From: Propioniferax innocua
GTDB taxonomy: Bacteria > Actinomycetota > Actinomycetes > Propionibacteriales > Propionibacteriaceae
Assembly (NCBI RefSeq): GCF_006716235.1
Contig: NZ_VFOR01000001.1
Span: 682,001 to 746,000, forward strand
Direction of reading: 5' to 3'
DNA length: 64,000 bases
The number at the start of each line of letters is the position of its first letter. Position 1 is the stretch's first letter. Below are positions 16,871 to 28,000 of the stretch, piece after piece. Below the pieces are notes generated by a model that worked only from the letters and a program-made list of their open reading frames with translations, did not search any database and was not told where the DNA came from. Position numbers and translations under genes: made by a program.

Positions 16871-17416
16871 GTGGTCGAGTTCATCCTGTTCTGTGTCCCC
16901 ACCGTCATCTATGTCGCCGTGGGATCACGCAGGAAGGGGCCCGGTTTCCTCCCGATGCTGCGCCGGGCAGGCGTGGCGTGGGGAAAGCCCGCCCATTACG
17001 GCTGGGCCCTGCTGATGATGGTGCCACTGCTTGTGGTGGCATGGCTCACCACGCAGCTGATCCCCACCGACGCGATCCAGGCCCAGGGCGTCGTCGTCGG
17101 CCAGCTGACGTCCGTGGGTGCCGTGCTCGGCGTCATCGCGCGGGCCACGGGTGAGGAGGTCTTCTTCCGCGGCTTCCTCGGGGGTCTCCTGATGCGTCGG
17201 CTCGGGTTCTGGTGGGGCAACCTCGTCCAGTCCCTGGTGTTCCTGGTCCCCCATCTGATGCTTCTCCTGATCGACACCCGGATGTGGCCGATCCTGCCGC
17301 TGCAGTTCGCCATCGGCTGGTTGCTGGGTTGGTTGCGTCACCGCGCCGATTCCTTCGTCCCCGGCGCCGTGGTCCATTCCCTCACCAACCTTCTGGCAGG
17401 CTTCCTCCTCGCCTGA
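16871..17416 (+). CDS. CPBP family intramembrane metalloprotease
   Basis: 181 residues and mostly hydrophobic, with about six helices. The CPBP (Abi/CAAX protease-like) motifs are complete: Glu95, Glu96 and Arg100 in TGEEVFFRG, His128 in FLVPH, and His169/Asn173 in VHSLTN. Members process prenylated or secreted peptides or act in bacteriocin immunity; the substrate here is unknown. It starts with GTG without a Shine-Dalgarno. Confidence 0.88.
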   Translation: MVEFILFCVPTVIYVAVGSRRKGPGFLPMLRRAGVAWGKPAHYGWALLMMVPLLVVAWLTTQLIPTDAIQAQGVVVGQLTSVGAVLGVIARATGEEVFFRGFLGGLLMRRLGFWWGNLVQSLVFLVPHLMLLLIDTRMWPILPLQFAIGWLLGWLRHRADSFVPGAVVHSLTNLLAGFLLA

Positions 17417-17445
17417 CGCCCCATCATGCGTCCGCGCCCGCGTGG

Positions 17446-17451
17446 GACAAT
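17446..17451 (+). promoter_or_regulatory. -10 element GACAAT, possible leaderless GH13 gene
   Basis: GACAAT is followed by 6 nt and the ATG at 17458. Its first base departs from TANNNT, so this is a weak call based mainly on spacing. Confidence 0.25.
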
Positions 17452-17457
17452 CCAGAC

Positions 17458-18684
17458 ATGTCCTCAGTACCTTCGTCCACCCTGGTGGAGCACAGCATCT
17501 GGTGGCACGTGTACCCGCTCGGGGCCTGTGGAGCACCGATTCGTCCCGGTGATGACCAGGCGCCGGGTGACTGGCCGCTGGAACACCGTCTCCCACGCCT
17601 CGAGGCGTGGCTGGACCACGTGATCGAACTGGGCTGTTCAGGCCTGTTGCTGGGGCCGGTGTTCGCGTCGGTCGCCCACGGCTATGACACGCTCGATCAC
17701 TTCAGGATCGATCCGCGTCTCGGCGATGATTCCGATTGGGACCACTTCGTGGAGGCATGTCATTCCCGTGGCCTGACGATCCTGCTCGACGGGGTGTTCA
17801 ACCACGTCTCGACGCACCATGCGTGGGTGAGCGGCGACGGGCCGATCAAGCGCATCGATGGAGCGCCGGTGCCTTGGGAGGGCCACGGGGAGCTCAGCGA
17901 GCTCGATCACCGTGACGAACGCACCGCCGGGTTCGTCGTCGACGTCATGCGGCACTGGCTCGACCGCGGCGCTGCGGGCTGGCGTCTGGACGTGGCCTAC
18001 GCGGTGCCTGCCGAGTTCTGGCGGACGGTGCTGGAACGGGTCCGCGAGACCCACCCCGATGCGCTCTTCCTGGGCGAAGTCATCCATGGTGACTACCCGC
18101 AGATCGCCCACGATGCAACGCTCGACTCGGTGACACAGTACGAACTGTGGAAGGCCATCTGGAGTTCCCTTGCCGACCACAACTTCTTCGAGCTCGCCCA
18201 TGCCCTCGAACGACATGACGAGTTCTCACAGCGCATGGCGACGCAGACCTTCGTGGGCAACCACGATGTCACGCGTATCGCGACCAAGGTGGGCGACGCC
18301 GGTGCCGCCCTCGCTGCGGTGGTCCTGTTCACCGTCCCCGGCATGCCCAGCATCTACTACGGCGACGAACAGGCGTTCCGGGGTGAGAAGACCGACACGA
18401 TCTCCGGTGACGACGCAGTCCGCCCACCGCTCCCGGCCACTCCAGCGGAGATGCTGCCCACCGGCGACTGGCTCGAGGACATCCACAAGGCTCTCATCGG
18501 CCTGCGCCGTCGACACCCATGGCTGACGCGTGGGCGCCTCCAAGTGGACAACATCACCAACACCTCCCTCGATTACCACGTGCACACCGGCGGGCATCGG
18601 CTCGACGTCCATCTCGACCTCGAGTCCACTCCCCATGCGATGCTGCGTTTCAACGACGGTGAGACATGGCAGGGGGTGGGGTGA
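17458..18684 (+). CDS. glycoside hydrolase family 13 (alpha-amylase family) enzyme
   Basis: 408 residues. The four GH13 regions are visible: DGVFNH (111-116), GWRLDVAYA with the nucleophile Asp178, FLGEVIH with the acid/base Glu207, and VGNHDVTR with Asp270. There is no signal peptide, so it should act in the cytoplasm on alpha-glucans, maltodextrins or a related sugar. The C-terminal beta domain is short (about 335-408). The exact specificity (amylase, trehalose-type or glucosidase) cannot be fixed by eye. Confidence 0.85.
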   Translation: MSSVPSSTLVEHSIWWHVYPLGACGAPIRPGDDQAPGDWPLEHRLPRLEAWLDHVIELGCSGLLLGPVFASVAHGYDTLDHFRIDPRLGDDSDWDHFVEACHSRGLTILLDGVFNHVSTHHAWVSGDGPIKRIDGAPVPWEGHGELSELDHRDERTAGFVVDVMRHWLDRGAAGWRLDVAYAVPAEFWRTVLERVRETHPDALFLGEVIHGDYPQIAHDATLDSVTQYELWKAIWSSLADHNFFELAHALERHDEFSQRMATQTFVGNHDVTRIATKVGDAGAALAAVVLFTVPGMPSIYYGDEQAFRGEKTDTISGDDAVRPPLPATPAEMLPTGDWLEDIHKALIGLRRRHPWLTRGRLQVDNITNTSLDYHVHTGGHRLDVHLDLESTPHAMLRFNDGETWQGVG

Positions 18685-18814
18685 CGTCGTGCTGGAGGTT
18701 CTCGGCACGACTCCCCTGCCGTGGCCCATCACCGAGATGTGATCGTGTTCAACAAGGATTCTTCCGGCGCGACGCACCTGCATCTGGCGGCCCATCGGTC
18801 GGAGAATGTTCTGC

Positions 18815-19351
18815 ATGCAGCGCGCCCTCTCCCTCGTGATCGGTTTGGCGCTCGTGCTCGGCGCGAGCGCCGCCGGAGTTGTTCTGTGGCGTACCGACGA
18901 GGGTCGTTCCTCCGTCGGTGTTGCCCGCCGCACGGACGGCTCGGTGACGCTGGTGACTGCTTGGTGTGCAGGTGAACGCCTGGATGAGCCCCGGATCGAT
19001 GCCTGGGTGGACGGACGCTCCGGGCACCGGTTGATGGCGGCCTCGGGGTCCTCGACACAGGACGTCACCGCATATGTGGTGGGACGTCCGAATGCAGGCA
19101 TGGAGGAGACTGTCAATGAGCCACTCCCGGAGTCCGATCCCCTTGTGGCGTACAACGCCGGTCAGCCCGATTCCTGGTGGCCTCGCCAGGGATATCCGTC
19201 ATCGGCGACGGTGTTCCGGGTCAATCAGCTTCCGGTGAGCGACACCGATATACCGCGCGAAGTGATGGTCGGCGACGGCGAAATCATCCCATCGTCCGAG
19301 TTGTTCACCCAGCGATGCACCCCACATGGCGAGCAGCTCGCCGCGAACTAG
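18815..19351 (+). CDS. secreted or membrane-anchored hypothetical protein
   Basis: 178 residues from the ATG at 18815, with GGAG about 10 nt upstream; an ATG at 18806 sits too close to that site. The N-terminus MQRALSLVIGLALVLGASA is a signal peptide or anchor helix. The rest is extracellular, with two cysteines and no recognised domain. The gene converges with the RDD gene and overlaps it by 4 bp. The 130 bp before it hold no gene. Confidence 0.6.
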   Translation: MQRALSLVIGLALVLGASAAGVVLWRTDEGRSSVGVARRTDGSVTLVTAWCAGERLDEPRIDAWVDGRSGHRLMAASGSSTQDVTAYVVGRPNAGMEETVNEPLPESDPLVAYNAGQPDSWWPRQGYPSSATVFRVNQLPVSDTDIPREVMVGDGEIIPSSELFTQRCTPHGEQLAAN

Positions 19352-19788
19352 CGTCGGTTCACCACGACGGTCCCCATGGTGAGGTCGTGCAGCCCCCTTC
19401 GGTGGACGCCGATCACCAGAGCCGGCAGCACCAGACAGATCAGGGCGGTGCGCAAAGCCGCGCGCCACAGCCTCACGGGTTCCGGGGTCAGGCGTACCAC
19501 CATGATGCGGGCGCAGATCTGACCGAACGACCCTCCAGCGAAGGCAGTGCCGAGTGTGGCCTCGATGAAGAACAGCGCCATGGTGATCATGCCGAGGTAC
19601 GGAACATCACCGAGCACACCGGCGCGGACCAGGCCCCAGGTCACGATCGTGCAGGCCGCCCAATCCACCACGAGGGCAGTGAAGCGTGCCCCCCAGGTGG
19701 CGAGTGATCCACGCCCCGTCTCGGGCAGACCCAGCTCCTCGCCGGGCCATGCCTCCTCGTGTCGAAGCTCAGATCCGGTACTCGCCAT
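19348..19788 (-). CDS. RDD family membrane protein
   Basis: 146 residues. After a charged N-terminus it has the RDD pattern: GARFTALVVDWAACTIV (Arg and Asp in helix 1), then a second helix around LGMITMALFFIEATLGTAF and a third around ALICLVLPALVIGV ending in HDLTMGTVVV, where the conserved Asp lies. RDD proteins are membrane proteins of mostly unknown function. In Actinobacteria one often sits divergently upstream of glnA1, as here. Confidence 0.85.
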   Translation of the reverse strand: MASTGSELRHEEAWPGEELGLPETGRGSLATWGARFTALVVDWAACTIVTWGLVRAGVLGDVPYLGMITMALFFIEATLGTAFAGGSFGQICARIMVVRLTPEPVRLWRAALRTALICLVLPALVIGVHRRGLHDLTMGTVVVNRR

Positions 19789-19794
19789 GCTGAT

Positions 19795-19800
19795 AGTGTA
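19795..19800 (-). promoter_or_regulatory. -10 element TACACT, leaderless RDD gene, in divergent glnA1 promoter
   Basis: On the minus strand TACACT is followed by 6 nt and the ATG at 19788. The same bases contain TAGTGT on the plus strand (19794-19799), which could be the -10 of glnA1. The 54-bp divergent region would then hold overlapping promoters. Confidence 0.45.
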
Positions 19801-19842
19801 TGGGGACAGCCCATTCGCTGATCCCAAGTGGAAGAAGAGTCC

Positions 19843-21264
19843 ATGTTCACAGGCGCCGATGACCTTCTCTCTTATCTGCGGGACGAGAACGTCGAGACAG
19901 TAGACGTCCGGTTCTGCGATCTTCCGGGGGTGATGCAGCACTTCACGATCCCCGCCCGCGAGTTCGGTGAGGACGTGTTCGAGGAGGGGCTCTCGTTCGA
20001 CGGTGCCTCGGTGCGCGGATTCCAGAAGATCCACGAGTCCGACATGTCTCTCCTGCCCGATCCGTCGACCGCATACATCGACCCCTTCCGCAGGTCGAAG
20101 ACGCTGTGTCTGAACTTCTTCGTGCACGATCCCATCACCAAGGAGGCCTACAGCCGTGATCCGCGCAATATCGCGCGCAAGGCCGAGGCCTACATGGAGT
20201 CCACCGGGATCGGTGACACGGTCTTCTTCGCCCCCGAGGCCGAGTTCTATGTCTTCGACTCTGTTCGGTTCGAGACCAAGCCCGAAGCCGGGTACTACAT
20301 GATCGATTCCGAGGCTGGCGCCTGGAACACCGGTCGTGAAGAAGAGGGCGGCAACCGCGGCTACAAGGTCAAGTACAAGGGCGGTTACTTCCCCGTCGCC
20401 CCCACCGATCACTTCGGTGACCTCCGCGATGACATCGTGCGGCACATGGAGAACCTCGACATGAAGGTCGAGCGTGCTCATCATGAGGTCGGCACCGCTG
20501 GTCAGGCGGAGATCAACTGGCGGTTCGACGAGCTCCTGCGCAGCGCCGACAGCGTCATGCTGTTCAAGTACTTGGTGAAGAACACCGCGTGGGAGGCGGG
20601 CAAGACGGCCACCTTCATGCCCAAGCCGATCTTCGGCGACAATGGATCGGGCATGCACTGCCACCAGTCCATCTGGAACGAGGGCAAGCCCCTGTTCTAC
20701 GACGAGAACGGGTACGCCGGGCTCTCGGACATGGCGCGGTACTACATCGGCGGTCTCCTCAAGCATGCGCCCTCACTGCTGGCGTTCACCAACCCGACCG
20801 CCAACTCGTACCACCGTCTGGTGCCCGGCTTCGAAGCCCCGGTGAACCTGGTCTACTCGCAGCGCAACCGTTCGGCCTGTATCCGTATCCCGCTGACGGG
20901 TTCGAACCCCAAGGCCAAGCGGATCGAGTTCCGCTGCCCCGACCCCAGCGCGAATCCGTACTTGGCTTTCTCGGCCATGTTGCTGGCGGGCCTCGATGGC
21001 ATCCAGAATCGCATCGAGCCGCCCGAGCCCATCGACAAGGACCTCTACGAGCTGCCGCCCGAGGAGCACGCCGACATCGCCACGGTGCCGCCGACCCTCG
21101 ACGCCGTGCTCGATGAGCTCGAGGACGACCACGAATACCTTCTCGCCGGCGATGTGTTCACCAGTGACCTCATCGAGACGTGGATCGACATGAAGCGTGA
21201 GGACATCCAAGCGTTGCGCCTGCGTCCGCACCCCCATGAGTTTGAGATGTACTACGACATGTGA
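19843..21264 (+). CDS. glnA: glutamine synthetase type I (adenylylatable)
   Basis: 473 residues from the ATG at 19843 (GAAGAAGAG 5 nt upstream), full GSI-beta length. It makes glutamine from glutamate, ammonia and ATP as a dodecamer. Visible are the [10 protein letters not shown] loop, the metal ligands in [10 protein letters not shown] and [26 protein letters not shown], and the adenylylation site Tyr402 in [10 protein letters not shown]. GlnE encoded about 20 kb downstream should control it at that tyrosine. The 3' end overlaps the converging sortase gene by 13 bp. Confidence 0.95.
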   Translation: MFTGADDLLSYLRDENVETVDVRFCDLPGVMQHFTIPAREFGEDVFEEGLSFDGASVRGFQKIHESDMSLLPDPSTAYIDPFRRSKTLCLNFFVHDPITKEAYSRDPRNIARKAEAYMESTGIGDTVFFAPEAEFYVFDSVRFETKPEAGYYMIDSEAGAWNTGREEEGGNRGYKVKYKGGYFPVAPTDHFGDLRDDIVRHMENLDMKVERAHHEVGTAGQAEINWRFDELLRSADSVMLFKYLVKNTAWEAGKTATFMPKPIFGDNGSGMHCHQSIWNEGKPLFYDENGYAGLSDMARYYIGGLLKHAPSLLAFTNPTANSYHRLVPGFEAPVNLVYSQRNRSACIRIPLTGSNPKAKRIEFRCPDPSANPYLAFSAMLLAGLDGIQNRIEPPEPIDKDLYELPPEEHADIATVPPTLDAVLDELEDDHEYLLAGDVFTSDLIETWIDMKREDIQALRLRPHPHEFEMYYDM

Positions 21265-22094
21265 TTCATCTGTTTGCGGCGTCTTTGTCTGCGAACGATG
21301 AGCAGCAGCGCCACGCCCAGCAGGAGCAGAAGATCCAGGATCATCCACCAGGACAGTGGCAGACGCCACGATGACCCGTCCTCTGCGACTGGTGGATCGA
21401 CCCGCACCGCTTCCACGAGCAACCGGTCGGTGTTGATGCCATACGGGGTGCAGGTGACGAGGGTGATCTTGTCCTTGTCGGGTTCGTAGTTGATCTTGTC
21501 CCAGTCATCGGGTTGGACCACTCGGCGCCCGGTCACGCGGTAGTACATGATCTCATCGAGCACTTCCACCTCGACCAGAGCACCATCTTCGATGGTGGGT
21601 AGGTGGTCGAACATCGTGGCATCGACCATTCCGGCGTGTGCAGTGATGACCGCGTTGGTCCCGACCCCGCCCACTGGCAGATCAGAGCCGAACATGTGAC
21701 CAGCACCCTTGTAGAGGACATGTGGGTTCGAGGTGTGGCTGATGGGCAGGTCGACGCCGATCGAATCAATGCGGATCCGGCCCATGGTCTCCCCTGCACC
21801 GGGAACGCGTAGCGTGTCCATGTAGCGGTCGAATCCCGGCGACGCAGGCACCGGCGGCATCGCGTGGTGCCCCTGCTCGTTCAACCACCGGTTGTACTGC
21901 CGTGCTTCCTCACGCAGACGCACGATCTCCTCGCGTGGCTCCACCTGCTGCACGCTCTGGCTGTATTGCTCGGCGTGCTGCTCGATCAGATGGTTGTTCC
22001 ACAGCGTCGCCACCAGGGGGTACAGGAGCACCAGAACCCCCACCATGATCCACAGCCACGAGCGGCCGCCGCGTTTGGTGCGCTTGGAAATCAC
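21252..22094 (-). CDS. class C sortase, second in pilus operon
   Basis: 280 residues from the GTG at 22094, which overlaps the adhesin stop (GTGA). The N-terminal helix (about 12-31) anchors it in the membrane, and a second helix lies near the C-terminus (about 246-268), typical of class C. Catalytic His153 (ITAHAG), Cys215 (TLVTCTPYG) and Arg224 are present. The lid segment reads [10 protein letters not shown] instead of the D-P-W/F/Y triad of classical pilin polymerases. Its position next to the giant adhesin suggests it attaches that protein or anchors the finished fibre; this is inference. Confidence 0.9.
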   Translation of the reverse strand: MISKRTKRGGRSWLWIMVGVLVLLYPLVATLWNNHLIEQHAEQYSQSVQQVEPREEIVRLREEARQYNRWLNEQGHHAMPPVPASPGFDRYMDTLRVPGAGETMGRIRIDSIGVDLPISHTSNPHVLYKGAGHMFGSDLPVGGVGTNAVITAHAGMVDATMFDHLPTIEDGALVEVEVLDEIMYYRVTGRRVVQPDDWDKINYEPDKDKITLVTCTPYGINTDRLLVEAVRVDPPVAEDGSSWRLPLSWWMILDLLLLLGVALLLIVRRQRRRKQMNHMS

Positions 22095-25000
22095 GACCGC
22101 GTTTCGCGCAGATGTTTCCACAGTCCGATCCCGAGGATGATCAGACCGATGAGGAGCACCCACAGCAACGTCTGCACGCCGGTCTCAGGGAGGAGCCATG
22201 CCACTGACTCCTTCGGACGCAGCGCCCCGTACTGGTCGCTTTCGGTGAGGGTGCCGGACGGAGTCGTCGCGGTCACCGTGAGCACGCCGTCCGATGCCGC
22301 CGGATAGGCGAAGTTCTCGGTTGTGGGCTCGGTTATCAGCACATCGAACTCACAGCCAGATGAGCCACCGACGGCCAAATCGCTCCCGGAGGTTTCGCAA
22401 ACAGTCTTCGGGATGGCGCCATCGGCTCCGATGGTCACATGACTGCCATCAGCAGCCACCACGGTTCGTCCTGCAAGCCCGGGTTCGGTGAGGGCGATAT
22501 TCGACATCGCCACCGCTCCGGTGTTCTCGATGGTGTACCGAAAATGCATCCGGTCAGCGGTGTGCGGCAGCAAAGCGGTGTCGGCGACCGCACCAGTCAC
22601 CGAGCTGATCGGCGTGCCGTCGATGACTTTGTCCACCTTCATCGAGGGATACCGGTTGACTGCTGTGAGGGACCACAAAGACGGATCGGAGGAGTTCGTG
22701 CTCGCGTCGGCCACGGGCAACACATCACCGCGGACGTAGTGCTGCCCAGGTTCGTCGGGTGTGCCGAAGACGTTGGTGCTGGCAACATTCTCCCAGCCCT
22801 TTCCATGGGACTGAACGTCCAGCAGCGGCTCTGCCTGAGCAGTCTCGTTGAACTGACAGGTACCGGTGACTGGAACGTCGCCCATCGTGAACGTCTCACC
22901 CGCATCCACAGTGAACTGTTGGGCCACTGACGTATCCCCTGCGGTGCAGGTGGCGTTGAAGGTGAAGCTTCCTGCCTCCGGCGGCGCGCCTTCGACGTTC
23001 TTCGTGAACGTCACCGGGACACGATCGAGCATGTAGGTGGCTTCACCCGCGATCGTGACTGCCTCGCCGGTGCTGGACGGTGCGAGTCCGGTTGGAACCT
23101 TGAAGGTGTGCTGGTAGTCCTTCATATCGGCGGTGACGTCGGCGGCCTTCAGATCCTCGCCGGCCACGGTCGGGTTGGTGCTGACGGCCGTGGCTCCGTT
23201 CCACTGGCCGAACTGCATGAACGGCCGTCGATCGCCCTGAGTCACCTCGAACGCTGAGTTCGGCGCGAGAGCCGATGACCCGTCACCCTCGACATCGCCA
23301 TCCACGGTGCAGTTCGCGTCAGCGGGCAGATATATGATCTCTCCACCCGAAGGCGGCATCGCTCCTGTGACACTCGCGTCCGCAGATGCACCGTCCAGAG
23401 TGCTCACCACCCGAGCAGTTGTCTGAGCGCCATCGTCGCACGAGACGTTGTACACGAATGTGGCGGCCGGATCGATCGCCGATACCGCATCGCCTCCCTT
23501 CACCGCAACGAGCCGCACCGGAACCATCATGCGGCTGAAGGTATTGGTGAAGTCCCATGGCTGCACTGTTCCCTCTTCAACCCGCTGGGTGAGGGCACTG
23601 CTTTCCTCTCCATTGAGGCTCGTGCTCATGGTCATCACCGGGGGCACGTCGCGAGCCTCCGATTCGGTCCCCGTGCACAATGACCCGGAAGGTACATGGA
23701 TCTTGTCGGTCTTGTAGGTCCGGCTCACGGTTCCATCTGGATTGGTGGTCTCGTCGCCGAGCATGTCCCATGTCACAGTGTCGGGGATCGTCTCCCACAT
23801 GCTCTGCTCACCGGCTGTTGAACCGGCCGAATAACCGACTCCCTCGCAGTGATAGTCGAAGTCGAAGCTCGGACGCGTGGCATCCAAACGGTCCCATTCG
23901 GATGCGTGCGCGGTGACTGTCTTGCTGAACGTCAGTGGAGCGGTGACCCAGTCGTAGTTGTTCGTGAGATTGACGATATTTCCTTCACCGTCTGGCGCGT
24001 CCTCTTCCACGATGAACCCCATCGACGTGGTCGTTTCATCTGTCAGGGTCGTGTCGTGCTCAGTGGTGCCATCGTTGCGTGCCACTGTCCAATCGACGCT
24101 CGTCGGCCGCAGATGCGTCTCGAGCTTCTTGCCGTCATCATCTGTCTCGGTGAGGTCCAGCCGTCCGAACTGATCACCGGTGATCGAGCATTCGGCTCCC
24201 ACCGGCACGTCTTCGAATGTGTACTGACCAGGCCCCTGAATGGTTCCGGTGAATGTACCCAGCACTGGACGCCCGTCTGCCTGAGAATCCACGCAGGTCA
24301 TGGTGAAGGTGTGGTTGTGGAACTGGTCCCGGTACGCCGACAGGTCGATGGGAGTGTTCGCGATCTTGTTCAACTCCACCGACGCCAGTCGCCGTGTGTA
24401 CGCATTGATGAACTCAACCGAGTGATTCCCATTGAATTCAAAACTCGTCCCGTTCGCGTCTCGGGGAGCACCATCGACAGACACGGTCTGGACCAGATCG
24501 ATTCCCACCGCGCTGGTGCTTGCCTCCTCGGTCGCCGTGCAGATGGAACCGATGGGAATGTCATTGGCTTGCAAGGTCTTCGCATCCACTGTCTGGCTTC
24601 CCGCGATGACCGTCGCAGTGAAGGTTCTCTCACCACCGTACGGCGCAGTACAGGTCAGGTTCACCGTGAATTCGCGGCTCCGCTTGACCTCCTTGCGCGC
24701 ATCTGAGATATAGCTGTTCGGATCGCCGGGAAATTCCACGGTTTTCGACGCGGTGGCGTCACCGTAGGTGTAGTCGTAGTCATTGGTGATCGTAACCACC
24801 GATTTGCTTCCCACGACGATGTCCGCCGAGAGCGGATCACCATCGCTGCTCCCGGTGTTGCTGCTCTGAGTACCGTCAGCATCACTCGGGTACGTGACCC
24901 GGTACTTCCACGCCACGGGGAAACTGACATCGCCGACGGTACGCGTCTTCATTGCGTCGGTGTAGGGACGCGCGTCCAGATCGCAGGTGGCACCTTCGGG

Positions 25001-28000
25001 CACGGCCGACGCTGGGAGCCTCAACTCCTCGTTCGCATCCAGGGTGAACCCGTTGGTGATGTCGATCGTGCTGACACTGCCATCTGCCGCGGTCAATTCC
25101 GCTGAAGTCAGCGGAAGCCGCTCACCCCCGTTGGTGCAGGTGAGCGTGTAGTTCAGTGGACCACTCATCTGCGGGTTGGCCGCGATCTGACGGCGGATCG
25201 TGAGTCCATCGCCGGTCGGCCGGAACAGGTTCACCGCTTCGATGTCTGTGGTCGTGTCGTTGACCTGCCCATCCTCGGCGTTGGTTTCCGACTCACCGAT
25301 CGTCACATCGGGTAGCTTGGCCGACCACAGGACGCCGGAGGAAGTGATGTCGGGGCGGTCTTCACTGAGAGTGCACACATTTCCGTAGGGAACCTCCATG
25401 GTTCCGCCCGGCCCGGTGTTCGCACGGGCATCGTCTGCAACGAGCAGCGTCGCCCCTTTCCAACCGTTGGAGGAATCCGACGTCACGGTGGCGGTTCCCC
25501 TCAGGGGCACCGCCTCGAGACCATTCGCCGTTTCAAGGGTGCGGACGCCACAGTCGAACTGGAGCGAGTACTGCGTTGGCAGGGAAACTCCCAGCCCGCC
25601 GTGGTCGACCAGCTTGGTCAGATTGACAGTGCTCAGCCGGTTGCCGAAGTGGTTGGTGACGACGACCTTGTTCTGGTTCGCATCGTTCGAATCGATGACG
25701 GTGATGACAGGTCGAGTCTTGGCTTCCTCGTTGTCGAGGGTGACTGCCTGGTCGTTCGCGTCGGACCCGGTCACGGTTGTCTTGTCCAGCACCGAGCTCG
25801 ACCCCGCAGCCTCCCTGTCACGGATCGCAGCGGTGTCTTCGAAGATCGTGCATTGGGCCCCGACGCGAACGTCATCGATGGCTGCCGACGCAGTGTCGCC
25901 GGAAGCAACGTCGATCACACCGGCCTTGGAATATGACGGGTCGTTCGGCAACGAACAGGAGTAACGCATCGGATACGAGGCATGCTCCTTCTTGGCCATG
26001 GACGCGCCCGGGCCGCTGATCTGCTTGCTGACCTTGACCGAGCGGGTCTTCCACGAGTAGGCCGCCCGGATGTCGATCGCGCTCGTGGTGGGCGTTCCTC
26101 CTGCCGGGTAGTCCGGGAGCTTGAAGGGGTAGGCACCGAATCCGTCGGGGGTCGTGGGTTGCCCGTCGAAGGTGACGGTACGGTCGTCGAATTTGACGGT
26201 CTGCTGCTCCTCGGGAGACAGACCGGTGAGTGGTGTGACAGTGCAGTCTCGGCCGGTCGGCACTCCGGTGACCGAGGTGGTGCCCGTGAGGCTGTTCGAC
26301 CCATCCGTTCCGGTCAAGGTCAGAGCAACGGTCTTACGGAAGCCGGAGGTCGGGCAATTCACATCGAATTGGTAGGTTTTGGACGTCCCGAACGTCACGT
26401 CCACCGGGTCACCAGTCACCGTCTTGGTCAATGTCAGCGTGCCGGTGTGAGCAGTGTAGGTGTTGGTGGCATCGACACGGTTGAGCGGTGTGTTGTCGTC
26501 GGCCGGTTTGAGCGTCAGGGTGACCGGGGCGAATGTGTCGGTGTTGTTCGGATCCTCCGACGCTCCTTGCCACGTGAGGTCGTGATCCATACCGGAATCG
26601 GCCCTCGGCGAAGCAGATCTTGCTTCGCTCACGCTGCAGGTCGATCCCGCAGGGAGGCCTTCGACCTTGGCCTGCTCTCCAGACTGCACACGCCTCGTCC
26701 CCGTCAGCGGCACAAGGGGGTAAGCCGCTTTGAACTCATCGATGGCCTGTTGGTCGGTCTTCGAATCGTCATGCGGGGGGACGCACGTGTAGGAGAGATC
26801 GAAAGTCCTGTCGGTCACCTCGGCGTATCTGCTGGCGGTACCGGACACGACCTTGCTGAGAGCCAGACTGGCTGCGACGAACTTCGGCGTCCACTGCACA
26901 TTGCACGTTATGGGCTCGTTCTCGCTGTTGTCCACCAAAAGTGTGGACGTCTTGGTGGCGGGATCATCGGTCAATCTGTAGCCCGCAGGCACGCTTCCCT
27001 GTCGGATGGTCTGGGTACCACCCCGTGGAGTCGTACACGTCCACACCGGGTCGTAACGATCGAACACGCGATCCGACTGCGTCCCGCTCGCGGTCGATGA
27101 GAACATCTGCTTGTCGGTCGAAGTGCTACCGGTTCCCGACCGCATGACCTGCGTGTACAGGTCCGATCCCTGCCACGGGGCGGGCGTCGTCGTTCCGTCA
27201 GCGTTGCGCACCCCCATCTTGAAGTCGAAGTCGGTCGTCTGTCCGGTGGCCAACTTCTCCTGATCGGTATCGGCGGTGACGTTGCCGCGCATACGTCCCA
27301 TGTCCAAGGCCAACGCGAAGCCCTGGAACGACCAAGAACCGAGCCGAATCGACAGGTCCGAGGGATTGTTCAGGCTGACCATGAACGTTCCGGCGTTCAC
27401 CGTGCCGCGGACCAAACCGGAATACTCGTAGCACATGAAGTCACCGGCCGGAAACATGAAGTTGTTGTAGCGCTTCTCGGTTGTCGTCGGCCCGAAAATG
27501 TCGTTGTTGTCCGCTGCCCACCTCGGGTCATCTGCGCAGGCAGCCTTGTAATCGGCTGTCTGGGGCGTCAATCGGGTGTATTGCGCTGTTGTGCTCGTGC
27601 GCCCATCCACCTGAAACACCTCGGAGCCAGCACCGAAGGTCGTCTGCTGGGCATCGGCAACCACGAAACGAGGGTCGGCAACGGCCTGCCCGGTGAACTT
27701 GTCTGTGACTTTGATGTTGCGAAGCGTGAACTCCGATGTGTTTCGGCTCGGGTCACCGTGGTCCACCTTCACCACCGGTTGGTTCGGGTCACCCGATTCA
27801 GGCAGAAAGTAGTTGACCCCATTCACGGTGTTGCCGAACACGGACCGATCATCCAGTCCGAAAGCGTCATTGCCCACCGTCGCCGAGGTCGCATTGCGCG
27901 CGTTGGTTCCCACCGCGATACGTTTCCAGTTCGGAACGTACGGGAGCGGACCGGCCTCGAAGTGCGTCGTGTCCACCGCATTGATCGTCCGGTCCCGGAA

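Noticed and set aside
25398-27100. Plus-strand open frames of 188 and 372 codons inside the adhesin
   Set aside because: They run against the 2,081-codon adhesin frame and show no homology-like motifs.
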